From NCBI GenBank assembly GCA_029261255.1, contig JAJDBQ010000093.1:30667-94666 (forward strand): 64,000 nt of DNA, given 5' to 3'. The stretch comes from Nitrospirales bacterium. GTDB taxonomy: Bacteria; Nitrospirota; Nitrospiria; Nitrospirales; UBA8639. Below the pieces are notes generated by a model. It did no database searches. It was not told the DNA's origin and was given only the letters and a program-made list of their open reading frames with translations. How positions within the stretch are numbered: the first letter of the stretch is position 1; each line of letters opens with the position of its first letter. A program made the translations under genes and the position numbers. Shown here piece after piece: positions 44,346 to 53,415 of the stretch.

Positions 44346-45626
44346 ATGCCTAGTATAAGTTCAGACTTGCCCCGAACGTTGATTATTCAACTAGCGAGAC
44401 TAGGAGACCTGTTGCAATCTCTTCCGGCCCTTTTCTCTCTCCGTGAACAATATCCAAATCAAATTTTTGATCTTCTCTGTCCTCAACCGCTTGTCGTTCT
44501 GGGTGAACTGTTTCCTGGAATTCAGCAAACGATTCCTTGGAATGGGGAAGATTTGCATGACTTGGCTAAAGGATGGGACGGAACTCTTACTCAAGGCTAT
44601 TCTCAAACTGCTGAATATTTTTCCCGGTTCTCAGCAAATCCCTATTCCGTGGCTTATAACCTCAATAATCATCCTCGAAGCATTTTAGCAGCACATTTGT
44701 TCAGTGAACGAGTGGTTGGAGCAGGCGACTTCGGCCCTTTGAATGAGCGCCGCCCACCATGGGTGGATTACTTGCGACAAGTGGCTTGTGATCGAGGGGA
44801 CAACCGTCTGCATTTGGCAGATGTTTTTTGTGGAATCTGTGGAGTGAGACCTCCAGTAGTGCTGCCAAGCCTTGAACCCCCCGACTTAGAATTGCCTGTT
44901 GATATCGGACGGATAGTCAGCAATGCATCCTTGGTCAAGATTGGCATTGTGCTTGGGGCTGGAGACGCCGATCGTCGTGTGCCTGTTGGAATTTGGAAAG
45001 AGTTAATTGAAGCATGTGCTGAGCATCTCCCCAATTGTGTATGCGTGCTCATTGGAGGGCCAGGTGAGCGAGAAATCGCGATGGCAATTGAAAATCATCT
45101 TTCTGCAATCTACCTATCCAGAATACTCAATTGTGTTGGGAGAACAAGTTTGCCAGAACTCGCACATATCTTCAATCGATGTCAGTGGGTTGTTGGATCG
45201 GATACTGGACCCTTGCACTTGGCTGTGGCCTGCGGGACGAGAGTTATTGGTTGGTATTTTTCGCGTGCCCGGGTGCACGAAACAGGGCCCTATGGCGGCG
45301 GCCACTATGTGTGGCAGCATCAAGGAGTTGACCATTTCGAGAATAAGGGAATAACGCCGTTGAATCATGAGCCGAAGCTCCCTTGTTCATGGCCAGTAGT
45401 CGAAACGGTAGAGCTGATCCAAGGGCAGGGAAATATCAAAGGCGTATCGGAATGGGAATTGTGGACGAGTCATCGCGATGATTGGGGCGCATTTTTTATG
45501 AATGGAGAGAGATCTGATTCTCTGGTATCGCAGCGAAAAAAAGTTTGGGAACAGTTGGCTGGTCTTTCCTCAAAGCAGTATTTGGAGCTTCCTCAGCAAA
45601 CATCAAATGCAGGATGCTTGCTATGA
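44346..45626 (+). CDS. Glycosyltransferase family 9 (heptosyltransferase-like)
   Basis: About 426 residues from ATG 44346 (AGGGA just upstream). GT-B fold of the ADP-heptose:LPS heptosyltransferase family: IIQLARLGDLLQSLPALFSL at the start, and the donor site GSDTGPLHLAVACGTRVIGWYF at about 290. A C-terminal tail of about 80 residues is extra. With the heptose-pathway genes upstream it may transfer heptose. ATGA overlap onto the next gene. Confidence 0.86.
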   Translation: MPSISSDLPRTLIIQLARLGDLLQSLPALFSLREQYPNQIFDLLCPQPLVVLGELFPGIQQTIPWNGEDLHDLAKGWDGTLTQGYSQTAEYFSRFSANPYSVAYNLNNHPRSILAAHLFSERVVGAGDFGPLNERRPPWVDYLRQVACDRGDNRLHLADVFCGICGVRPPVVLPSLEPPDLELPVDIGRIVSNASLVKIGIVLGAGDADRRVPVGIWKELIEACAEHLPNCVCVLIGGPGEREIAMAIENHLSAIYLSRILNCVGRTSLPELAHIFNRCQWVVGSDTGPLHLAVACGTRVIGWYFSRARVHETGPYGGGHYVWQHQGVDHFENKGITPLNHEPKLPCSWPVVETVELIQGQGNIKGVSEWELWTSHRDDWGAFFMNGERSDSLVSQRKKVWEQLAGLSSKQYLELPQQTSNAGCLL

Positions 45627-47440
45627 ATCTGTTTCAAAAGAATGTCGAATTGCTTCGTCGCCAGGATCCAGCCTTAGCTGCACAAATTTTACAGACTGCA
45701 GGAGGAATCCTGTCTATTCAAACCGCGAAATCTGGTGTGCCGACGGCAGTAACGAACAATCGAACTATTCATAGCGCCTATGATCCTCTGAGTGAAGCGG
45801 AGCGATGGGCTGACCACCAAATAGAAAATTGCCAATCTGGGGAAACCTTGGTGGTGTTAGGTCTCGGCTTGTTTTATCACGTAGAAGCTCTGCGTGCGAA
45901 GTTACCTCAGGATACGGTCCTTATCGTTGTTATGCCTAATCTATCAGAACTGGTTGATGGGCTTTCTGTTCGGTCATTGGATGGGTGGGGCGAACGAGTG
46001 TGTTGGGTATGGGGTCAAGCAGAGTCTCTAGCCTCCAAGGTCGCTCACCAGGCGAAGCGCATTCGGCTCTTAACTTATGAACCGGCTTTGATGATCCATC
46101 AGAAAGAGTACGAGACTTTTCGTTCTCAGCTTCGTGATCAATTGGCCAAAGGCGTGAGTGGCCGGTTGCATATCATGGTTGTTGGTCCGATTTATGGAGG
46201 CTCCCTTCCCGTAGCTGGCTATATGGTGCGCGCGTTAGAAGCATTGGGACACCGAGTGAGCTGGGTTGACCATAGTCTGCATGCTCCTGGTTATCAGAAT
46301 TTAAATTCTCTTAAGGATGATCGGTTGCGAATGACCGTACAGCAACGGTTTAGCGATACATTGGGGGTCATTAGTCTCGCCCATGTAGCTGAAGATCCTC
46401 CCGATTTAGTTTTGGCTATGTCACAGGCACCCTTGTCCATGGCGGTGTTGGAGCAAATGCGTCGTAAGAAAGTGTTAACGGCCATGTGGTTTGTGGAGAA
46501 TTTTCGTCATTTAACCTATTGGCAGCAAATGATTGAAGGCTATGATTTTTGGTTTGTGATGCAACAAGCCCCTTGTGTGGAAGCCTTTAAGAACGCAGGG
46601 GCTTCTCATGTGTCCTACTTGCCACTTGCTGCAGATCCGACTCTTCATCAACCCGTCACCTTAACACGTGAAGATCAGCTGGAGCTGGGATCAGATGTCT
46701 CGTTTTTGGGTGCTGGCTATCGTAATCGACGTGAAATTCTACCATTTCTATTGGAGAAGGAATGGAGCTTCAAGTTATGGGGGAATGAATGGGATCGGGC
46801 AGGGGTCTTGGCATCGGTCCTTCAACGAAATGGTGCTCGCATCGATACACAAACCAGCGTGAAAATCTTTAATGCCACATCAGTCAATGTGAATCTCCAT
46901 TCCTACACTGGAAGCGGTTTTGATCCTGATGGAGATAGCGTCAACCCTCGAACCTTTGAATTAGCAAGCTGTGGGGCTTTCCAAGTCATTGATCATCGTT
47001 CCTTATTACCTGAGATCTTTGATGAATCCATGATGGCAATTGTCCGTACTCCTGATGAATTGGTTCCGGTTGTCAGGAAGTATTTCCATGAGCCAGAGCT
47101 GCGAAGAGTGATGGCGGAAGAGTCCAGAAAACGTGTCCTTCACTCCCATACCTATGCTCATAGGATGCAAACACTGTTAAGCACAATAGGTTTGGCTTGT
47201 CCTGACCGTATAGGTTCGATTCTCCAAGGTGATCGTCAGGCCGAAGCCTTATTGGCACGCAGCCAGGATTGTCCAGAATTGCAGACTCTTCTGAAAACGT
47301 TTCCCAAAACTGATCGGGTAGAGCTTGTAGATTTGGCAAATGCGATTCGCCAGAAAAACCCTGAGACTCAATTGAAACGTGAAGAGTTATTGATTCTCAT
47401 GATGGATGAATATAGACAGGAAAAACGCGATTTCTTATGA
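45623..47440 (+). CDS. CgeB-like glycosyltransferase with Maf-like N-terminal domain
   Basis: About 605 residues from ATG 45623 (ATGA overlap with the previous gene). The N-terminal 200 residues (SAYDPLSEAERWADHQIENC, VVLGLGLFYHVEAL) resemble the N-terminal domain of motility accessory factors (Maf/DUF115) that glycosylate flagellin. From about 205 the protein matches the CgeB/GT-B group (MVVGPIYGGSLPVAGYMVRALEALG, DVSFLGAGYRNRREI, PRTFELASCGAFQVIDHR). It fits flagellin glycosylation. ATGA-coupled to the next gene as well. Confidence 0.78.
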   Translation: MNLFQKNVELLRRQDPALAAQILQTAGGILSIQTAKSGVPTAVTNNRTIHSAYDPLSEAERWADHQIENCQSGETLVVLGLGLFYHVEALRAKLPQDTVLIVVMPNLSELVDGLSVRSLDGWGERVCWVWGQAESLASKVAHQAKRIRLLTYEPALMIHQKEYETFRSQLRDQLAKGVSGRLHIMVVGPIYGGSLPVAGYMVRALEALGHRVSWVDHSLHAPGYQNLNSLKDDRLRMTVQQRFSDTLGVISLAHVAEDPPDLVLAMSQAPLSMAVLEQMRRKKVLTAMWFVENFRHLTYWQQMIEGYDFWFVMQQAPCVEAFKNAGASHVSYLPLAADPTLHQPVTLTREDQLELGSDVSFLGAGYRNRREILPFLLEKEWSFKLWGNEWDRAGVLASVLQRNGARIDTQTSVKIFNATSVNVNLHSYTGSGFDPDGDSVNPRTFELASCGAFQVIDHRSLLPEIFDESMMAIVRTPDELVPVVRKYFHEPELRRVMAEESRKRVLHSHTYAHRMQTLLSTIGLACPDRIGSILQGDRQAEALLARSQDCPELQTLLKTFPKTDRVELVDLANAIRQKNPETQLKREELLILMMDEYRQEKRDFL

Positions 47441-49089
47441 AGCAGGTCTTAATCCTTAACATTACGCGAATGGGGGATTTAATTCAGATGATTCCTTTAT
47501 TGGCGCGCTTAGAAGAAGAGTCGCCAGGGGTGAAGATAGATCTGATCGTCGATAAGACATTTGCACATGTCGCCACACTCCTACCTGGTGTTCGGCATGT
47601 CTTAGCTTTTGATTTTCAAGAGTTAATGGATGATAGCCGTGTTTGCGTACGCGATGTCGTGACGCTTTATCACGATCTTGCGAATTGGGCCAATCCGTTG
47701 CTTCAGGTTGGCTATGATCGTATCGTCAATTTGACCTTCAATCAGCGTAGCGCCTTTCTGGTGAAGTTTTTTGGTTGTGCTGATGAACGTGGGATGACCA
47801 CTGCTCACGATGGGAGTTTTCTGGTTAAAAATTCCTGGATGAAATATTTCTTAGATCTCCATGCGTACCGACAGATGAACCGATTCAATATTGTCGATCT
47901 TTATTCACTCGGAGGAAGTGGTCCTGGACGTTTTCATCCGATCAGTCTCACTGTGCCGAATGCCCAGCAAGATTGGGCCAAAGGTTTTCTTCAGCGTTTT
48001 GGTACTCCCAACGTTTGGGTGGCGGTACAAGTTGGGGCAAGTGATCCAATGAAAGCGTGGCGCCCTGAATATTTTGGCCAACTGATGGCCCATCTTAGTA
48101 AGGGTCGAAATATTGGCTTTGTTTTGATAGGCACAAAAAAGGAAGAGCTAGCCGTGAAGGAGGCTGTTCAAGGATATCGACAAGCCGGAGGGCAGGGGAT
48201 TCTTTGCGAAGCGGTTGGAAAAACATCAATCCCGGAACTCATTGCGTTGTTGCAACAATGTCAATTGATGGTGACGAATGATACGGGTCCCATGCATATG
48301 GCTGTGGGAGTGAAAACCCCGGTTTTGAATGTGTCGGTTGGACATGTGGATTTTTGGGAGACAGGCCCCTATGGCCACGGGCATTGGGTCGTGCAACCAG
48401 ACATAGTGTGCGGCCCTTGTGGTTTCGATAAAGTCTGCCCACATCATGCGTGTAAAGATCAGATTATTCCTCAAGAGATGAGCGAACTATGTCTTTATAT
48501 CTTAGAGGGAGGGGCACGGCAAAATTTCGCCTCTAAAATCCGAGTCTATGAGGGCATAATAGATGGAGATCATTTAGGTTCATTTGTGTTGCGATCTGGC
48601 CATACGCCAAATCTCACGAACTGGTATAGCACGTATTGGCGACGCTATTGGTACGAACTCTTCACGGGGTTGAGTAGTCAAATTCCTCAAATTTCCTCTC
48701 CTCCTCCTTATGTCTTAGAGGATCTGCGCTTGTGGGAAGAGTTAAAACCACGCGTTGATACGTTGTGCCAAAAAACAGAAAAAATGGTTGACCTCTGTCA
48801 GCAACAGTCAGTGCCTGTTGCGCAATTAAAAGACACGCAAAGTTTTGTGAAATATGAAAGCTTGGTTCTAAAAGAAATGACGAAATCCTCATTGGCCTTC
48901 GGCCCTCTGGTGGGGGCGTGTATTCGTGAGACGTTTAACTTAGAAGGTCAGACCTTAGGTAGTATGGCCCAGGAATACTCGAGGGCATTTTATACTTTGC
49001 AATCAAGAGCTCAGAATACTTTTGAGCACCTCACTCAATACTCACCGGAATCTTCAAGGAGGAATCTCTATGTTCGTTCAATTGGATGA
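47437..49089 (+). CDS. Glycosyltransferase family 9 (heptosyltransferase-like), long form
   Basis: 550 residues. KQVLILNITRMGDLIQMIPL at the start and the donor-site motif VTNDTGPMHMAVGVKTPVLN at about 280, then GPYGHGHWVVQPDIVCGPCG with a Cys cluster (CGPCGFDKVCPHHAC). The last 170 residues form a helical domain not found in LPS heptosyltransferases and may dock a partner. ATGA overlap with the CgeB-like gene. Its 3' end overlaps the start of the next gene by 20 bases. Confidence 0.85.
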   Translation: MKQVLILNITRMGDLIQMIPLLARLEEESPGVKIDLIVDKTFAHVATLLPGVRHVLAFDFQELMDDSRVCVRDVVTLYHDLANWANPLLQVGYDRIVNLTFNQRSAFLVKFFGCADERGMTTAHDGSFLVKNSWMKYFLDLHAYRQMNRFNIVDLYSLGGSGPGRFHPISLTVPNAQQDWAKGFLQRFGTPNVWVAVQVGASDPMKAWRPEYFGQLMAHLSKGRNIGFVLIGTKKEELAVKEAVQGYRQAGGQGILCEAVGKTSIPELIALLQQCQLMVTNDTGPMHMAVGVKTPVLNVSVGHVDFWETGPYGHGHWVVQPDIVCGPCGFDKVCPHHACKDQIIPQEMSELCLYILEGGARQNFASKIRVYEGIIDGDHLGSFVLRSGHTPNLTNWYSTYWRRYWYELFTGLSSQIPQISSPPPYVLEDLRLWEELKPRVDTLCQKTEKMVDLCQQQSVPVAQLKDTQSFVKYESLVLKEMTKSSLAFGPLVGACIRETFNLEGQTLGSMAQEYSRAFYTLQSRAQNTFEHLTQYSPESSRRNLYVRSIG

Positions 49090-49600
49090 AAAAACTTGGG
49101 AAGTGAGCGATACCGATCGTTTAGACGTCGTGTTGGCGGATTTAAGTGATCGCGCGGAAGCTCAAGGACGCATGGTCACGCAACTTGTTGTGGGCGATCA
49201 GCGGATGACTGATCGGGAGTTGGTCCCTCCGACCTTGGAAAAGGTCGCGAGTACGTTTGGACGTATTACAGCTAAGAGTGAACGAATGGAAAGTATTTTA
49301 CAGAATTCAGGAGAAACGGCCAAGAAGTTTGGATGTGAGTTGCGTGCGAAAGCCCAACAATTAATAGGGGATTTCCGACAGGGGAAAAAAGGGATGGGGC
49401 AATTAGATCAATGGTTTGGCCAAATAGCCGATTATTTGGAATGGATACAGAATCAGCAAGCCGTCAATGGGGCAGTCCCCAAGGACTCTCAAGACCTTTC
49501 TCATTGGGTCAATGAATTAATGATTGCTCGAAAAAATTTTGATGAGGTACGAGTGACTGACATGTTGGAATATGAGGTCATTCCTCGTTTGCCAAACTGA
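49070..49600 (+). CDS. Hypothetical protein next to flagellin
   Basis: About 176 residues from ATG 49070, with a perfect AAGGAGG seven bases upstream; longer starts lie inside the GT9 gene. Soluble, alpha/beta start (MFVQLDEKTWEVSDTDRLDV) followed by helices. No family recognised. It is last in the island transcript, followed by a hairpin and then the fliC promoter, so it may be a flagellum-specific accessory factor (position only). Confidence 0.7.
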   Translation: MFVQLDEKTWEVSDTDRLDVVLADLSDRAEAQGRMVTQLVVGDQRMTDRELVPPTLEKVASTFGRITAKSERMESILQNSGETAKKFGCELRAKAQQLIGDFRQGKKGMGQLDQWFGQIADYLEWIQNQQAVNGAVPKDSQDLSHWVNELMIARKNFDEVRVTDMLEYEVIPRLPN

Positions 49601-49603
49601 ACA

Positions 49604-49640
49604 TTTTCAACTTATGAAGTGTTGAGAATTTGTCTGTTCT
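49604..49640 (+). terminator. Candidate terminator at the end of the sugar island
   Basis: TTTTCAAC pairs with GTTGAGAA (one G-T wobble) across a nine-base loop, followed by TTTGTCTGTTC. It starts four bases after the stop codon. It separates the island transcript from fliC. Confidence 0.5.
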
Positions 49641-49702
49641 ATTTAGTTATACGAAGTTAAAGAATTGCGAAAAGAAATTTAATCATGTGTTTAAGGAACT
49701 TC

Positions 49703-49729
49703 TCAAGTTTTCATTTTGATGGACGATAA
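49703..49729 (+). promoter_or_regulatory. Sigma-28 (FliA) type promoter for fliC
   Basis: TCAAGTTT (49703-49710), exactly 11 bases, then GACGATAA (49722-49729). Only two mismatches to TAAAGTTT-N11-GCCGATAA. Predicted start near 49736, giving a leader of about 112 bases before the fliC ATG. Confidence 0.8.
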
Positions 49730-49747
49730 GTAGGCGAGACAACAAAA

Positions 49748-49847
49748 TTGGTTAATCGACCAATCTTTAAGGAGGCCTTTCGGCTTAGCTCACTTACTCT
49801 CCCTCAAGGAACGGATCCTTTGAGGAACAGCCATCAAGGAGGAATTC
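49748..49847 (+). promoter_or_regulatory. Structured fliC leader with probable CsrA sites
   Basis: Three elements are seen. An inverted repeat TTGGT...ACCAA (49748-49763). A hairpin CCTCAAGGA (49802-49810), loop ACGGA, TCCTTTGAGG (49816-49825) with one bulge, which puts GGA in the loop. And CAAGGAGG (49835-49842), the ribosome site of fliC, which itself contains a GGA. A further AAGGAGG is at 49769-49775. GGA in a hairpin loop plus a second GGA over the ribosome site is the standard CsrA target layout; csrA and fliW are in this window. Confidence 0.6.
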
Positions 49848-50675
49848 ATGGCACTTATCGTTAACAACAACATCGCATCGATCACCGCTCAACGGAACCT
49901 GAACATTTCCACTCAGCAATTGCAGGGGTCAGTCGCTCGTCTATCGTCTGGACTACGAATCACAAAAGCATCAGATGATGCTGCTGGTCTAGGGATTTCA
50001 GAAACCTTGCGAGCTCAATTACGTAGTATTAATCAAGCCGTTCGAAATTCCAATGACGGGATCAGTTTATTACAGATTGCTGATGGTGGCGCCGGTAATA
50101 TCGGGGGGATTTTGGCGCGACTTCGAGAATTGGCAGAACAATCAGCCAGTGGCATTTTAGGTTCAAATGAACGATCATTCTTGGATCAAGAATTTTTGGC
50201 TCTTCGGTCAGAAATTGATCGGATCTCTGCTGTGACCGAATTCAACGGTGTGAAGTTGCTCAGTGGTTCAGAAAATAACACGTTATCTATTCAGATTGGT
50301 TTCCGGAGTTCAGCAAATGACACGCTAACCTTGTCATTGCAAGATTTAGATCGTGGTTCTTTGAATCTGGCCACGACCAATGTTTCAACTTCAGAATCGG
50401 CATTGGCAGCTCTGTCTAATATTGATAGTGCGATTAGTGCTGTGGCGTCTGCTCGAGCCAATGTTGGGTCATTGCAGAACAGAATTGATGCTGCAGTCCT
50501 CAACCTGGAAGTAGCCAATGAAAATGTGGCAGCAGCTGAATCACGAATTCGAGATGCTGATATTGCTTTTGAAACGGCGTTATTTACTCGAAACCAAATT
50601 TTGGTGTCGGCTGGTACGTCAATTTTGGCGCAAGCCAATACCTTACCTCAGCAAGCCCTGTCCTTGCTGCAGTAA
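49848..50675 (+). CDS. fliC: Flagellin
   Basis: 275 residues, a short flagellin made almost only of the conserved D0/D1 ends: N-terminal LNISTQQLQGSVARLSSGLRITKASDDAAGLGI and C-terminal AAESRIRDADIAFETALFTRNQILVSAGTSILAQANTLPQQALSLLQ. Only a brief Ser/Thr-containing middle (about 150-190) lies between, where glycans could be attached. Expressed from the sigma-28 promoter and followed by a strong terminator hairpin, so it can be made in high amount alone. The upstream sugar island probably modifies it. Confidence 0.96.
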   Translation: MALIVNNNIASITAQRNLNISTQQLQGSVARLSSGLRITKASDDAAGLGISETLRAQLRSINQAVRNSNDGISLLQIADGGAGNIGGILARLRELAEQSASGILGSNERSFLDQEFLALRSEIDRISAVTEFNGVKLLSGSENNTLSIQIGFRSSANDTLTLSLQDLDRGSLNLATTNVSTSESALAALSNIDSAISAVASARANVGSLQNRIDAAVLNLEVANENVAAAESRIRDADIAFETALFTRNQILVSAGTSILAQANTLPQQALSLLQ

Positions 50676-50693
50676 AAGGTTTTTTAGGTGGAG

Positions 50694-50717
50694 GCCAGGT
50701 CACAGGACCTGGCTTCT
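50694..50717 (+). terminator. Terminator hairpin after fliC
   Basis: GCCAGGTC (50694-50701), loop ACAG, GACCTGGC (50706-50713): a perfect 8-base-pair GC-rich stem, then TTCT. It starts 18 bases after the fliC stop. The T-tract is short, so partial read-through to flaG-fliD is likely. Confidence 0.65.
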
Positions 50718-50742
50718 AGCCTGAATAAGGGGGTTATCCATA

Positions 50743-51144
50743 ATGATTTCAACCATTTCCCAAAATGCATCATCTGTGATTTCCGTGTCTGTTGGGCAAG
50801 AAATTCGCGTGCGTGAAAGTCAAAAGGCTGGAGAGGCTGAAAAGCTTCAAAGGATTGATAAAAAGATTGCTGACAGAAAAGAGTCTACGGAACTTCAGGA
50901 ATCTCAGGTTCCCAAAAATGCTCCAGAACAGATAAAGGAAGTCATTACCCGTCTGGAAAATACCCTAAAAGATGTTGAGCCGAAGATTGAATTATCTGTT
51001 GACGAGGAATTGAATCAAGTTATTGTCCGTATTCTTGATAAAGAATCCGGGGAATTAATCAAACAGTTACCTCCTGAGGAAGTGCTTGAGTTGGATCGAT
51101 TCTTTGCGGATCAATCTGGGTTGCTCGTTAGTGAAGACATATAA
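50743..51144 (+). CDS. flaG: FlaG family protein
   Basis: 133 residues. Disordered charged N-terminal half, then the FlaG core (KIELSVDEELNQVIVRILDKESGELIKQLPPEEVLELDRFFAD, about 82-125). FlaG affects filament length and is usually found beside fliD. It sits between fliC and fliD as expected. Confidence 0.9.
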   Translation: MISTISQNASSVISVSVGQEIRVRESQKAGEAEKLQRIDKKIADRKESTELQESQVPKNAPEQIKEVITRLENTLKDVEPKIELSVDEELNQVIVRILDKESGELIKQLPPEEVLELDRFFADQSGLLVSEDI

Positions 51145-51263
51145 CATTCAAAATATTCTGCGTGGCTCGCAAGAGAAAATGTCTGTTCAATACAGGTATG
51201 TTTCAGCTTACTGAGAACTCAAGATTGCGTGTAGTATCAGGGATCTCTTTCGAGGAGTAGAAC

Positions 51264-52658
51264 ATGGCTAGTATTGGTGGTTTAGGAAATGGTATTGATT
51301 TTGGTCCGATCGTCGACCTCCTGGTGCAGACCGAACGATTTCCGATTGACCGTATAAATGAACGGAAGCTTGCGGCCCAATCGAAACAAACAGAATTTGG
51401 TTTATTGGGAGGGAAATTACTTGCTTTACAGACTGCTGCCAGTTCAATTCGGACTCGTCTAAGTTTCGATAAAAATACACTTACGACGACATCTGCAAGT
51501 TCTCAAACCTTGTTAACCGCGAGTGCCTCGTCAACAGCAGCTACTGGTACTCATACGGTGAAGGTCAATCATTTGGCTTCAGCCCATCAAATTGTGTCCA
51601 AGGCATCGACAGCCGTCTCAGCCAGTGATACGGATATTGTCAGCGGCTCAACTGGTACCTTCTCGTTTGCTGTTGGGAGTGGTTCTACTCAAACAGTGAA
51701 TCTGGATTCTACCGGAACCCTAGAAGACTTACGGAATGGTATTAACGATCTTGGTGCCGGAGTGAGTGCATCCATTCTAAATACAGGTACGGAGTCCACG
51801 CCAGCTTTCCGCTTAGTGTTATCTTCAAATGATTCTGGAGCGAGCAATGCTATTACCATTTCTTCTGACGATACGGATTTAGATACGGTCACTACTGGCG
51901 TTGATACTTTTCAAGCCGCACAAGATTCTGAGATTGTCCTTGGTGACGACACTCTTGATGCAGTGACGATTAATCGATCCACGAATACCCTGACGGATGT
52001 CATTTCTGGGATCACCTTAAACCTGCAGGCCGAAGACCCCACAAATGCTGTCACGATTTCCGTGGCACAAGACAATTCTGCTGTAAAAGAGGGGATTTCC
52101 GCTTTTGTGGCTGCATACAATGAAGTTGTGGGATTTGTGAACGAACGAACGAATTTTGATGTGGAATCGGGAGAGCGAGGTCTTTTTGTGGGCGACTCTC
52201 TTGCACGAACGGTTCTTGACAGAATAAGGCAATCAACATTTTCTCAAATTAGCGGACTCACCACATATACCGGTGCCTCCCAGATTGGCTTTGAAACCCA
52301 GACGGCAGATGGCACAATTAAACTCAACGAAGACACGCTTGATGCCGCCCTTAGTGCAGATTATTCAGCGGTTCGAGATTTGTTTATTCAGAATACAACA
52401 ACTGGTACCGAAGGTATAGCGGAGTTAGTGATAGATGCCGTGGATTTATTGGATGATATCGAATTTGGAGCACTCACTCTTCGACAAAACTCGTTAACCA
52501 GTCAAATAGACAACTTTTCAGAACAAATTTCGTTGAAGGAATCCGCGTTGCTGAGATTTGAAGAACAACAACGTATAAAATTTGCAAATCTTGATGGATT
52601 ATTGGCAAGTCTGCAAGGGCAACTCGATGCCCTTGCAAACTTATCAATTAACTCCTAG
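51264..52658 (+). CDS. fliD: Flagellar filament cap protein FliD
   Basis: 464 residues. N-terminal FliD motif (GLGNGIDFGPIVDLLVQTERFPIDRINERK) and C-terminal FliD domain (about 220-455, EGISAFVAAYNEVVGFVNERTNF and the terminal coil IDNFSEQISLKESALLRFEEQQRIKFANLDGLLASLQGQLDAL). Cap protein that folds flagellin subunits at the filament tip. GAGGAG lies upstream of the ATG. Followed by fliS and fliT. Confidence 0.95.
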   Translation: MASIGGLGNGIDFGPIVDLLVQTERFPIDRINERKLAAQSKQTEFGLLGGKLLALQTAASSIRTRLSFDKNTLTTTSASSQTLLTASASSTAATGTHTVKVNHLASAHQIVSKASTAVSASDTDIVSGSTGTFSFAVGSGSTQTVNLDSTGTLEDLRNGINDLGAGVSASILNTGTESTPAFRLVLSSNDSGASNAITISSDDTDLDTVTTGVDTFQAAQDSEIVLGDDTLDAVTINRSTNTLTDVISGITLNLQAEDPTNAVTISVAQDNSAVKEGISAFVAAYNEVVGFVNERTNFDVESGERGLFVGDSLARTVLDRIRQSTFSQISGLTTYTGASQIGFETQTADGTIKLNEDTLDAALSADYSAVRDLFIQNTTTGTEGIAELVIDAVDLLDDIEFGALTLRQNSLTSQIDNFSEQISLKESALLRFEEQQRIKFANLDGLLASLQGQLDALANLSINS

Positions 52659-52694
52659 TTCTAGAACTTATGAAATCCTAAGGAAGGGATAAGA

Positions 52695-53087
52695 ATGATG
52701 CTCGGAGCTCAGGCCTATGCAACAACACAGATTTCAACCGCATCCTCAGTTCAAGTCGTGGTTCTTTTGTATGATGGCGCCATTTCTTCCATGAAATTAG
52801 CGCAGGAAGGCATAGTAGCTCATAATTTCCAGGATAAAGCGCGTTTTATTGATCGAGCACTTCGAGTGGTCGGGGAGCTATCGGCTTCCTTAAATATGGA
52901 AGAAGGTGGAATTGTTGCCAAAGATTTACAGCGACTGTACGAATATATTCAATTTGAACTGACTCAAGCCAATCTTAAAAATGAACCAGGTCGTTTAGAA
53001 AGTCCCATTCGATGTATGAGTGAGATCAGGGGAGCTTGGCAAGAATTGGCTATTCAGGGTGCAACGCCGCAGGCGGTAGGAATGTAA
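52695..53087 (+). CDS. fliS: Flagellin export chaperone FliS
   Basis: 130 residues, helical. Typical N-terminus AYATTQISTASSVQVVVLLYDGAISSMKLA and KARFIDRALRVVGELSASLN. It holds flagellin unfolded before export and also binds FliW in some bacteria. Two ATGs are in tandem at the start. fliT begins four bases after its stop. Confidence 0.93.
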   Translation: MMLGAQAYATTQISTASSVQVVVLLYDGAISSMKLAQEGIVAHNFQDKARFIDRALRVVGELSASLNMEEGGIVAKDLQRLYEYIQFELTQANLKNEPGRLESPIRCMSEIRGAWQELAIQGATPQAVGM

Positions 53088-53091
53088 ATTC

Positions 53092-53415
53092 ATGAGCGAG
53101 ACCTATGCGGAAGAAGCGACATTCGAGCAATTGACGATTAAAGCCATGGAGGCGGCTATTCAAGGGAAGTGGGACTCTGTTGCACATTTCTATGATCGTC
53201 GGGCGAATGTTGGATCTTTAGAAGCGCTACCTCGGGATGTTGCTAAGAAGCTCATGCATATCGATCAATGGATCATCACTCGGATACGCGATGTACAAAC
53301 CCTCATACAAGACCAGCTTGGAGAAGCTCAACAGTATCGTCGTCGGCTTGAGGGTTTAAAACGTCAGTGGGGAAGCCAAAGCCCCGTTCAAGCCTCACAT
53401 CGTTTCAGTGTCTAA
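53092..53415 (+). CDS. fliT: FliT-like flagellar chaperone
   Basis: 107 residues, all-helical, with the FliT-like pattern FEQLTIKAMEAAIQGKWDSVAHFYDRRAN and a central basic helix. Identification rests on size, helix pattern and position directly after fliS. FliT is the chaperone of the cap protein FliD. Confidence 0.72.
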   Translation: MSETYAEEATFEQLTIKAMEAAIQGKWDSVAHFYDRRANVGSLEALPRDVAKKLMHIDQWIITRIRDVQTLIQDQLGEAQQYRRRLEGLKRQWGSQSPVQASHRFSV

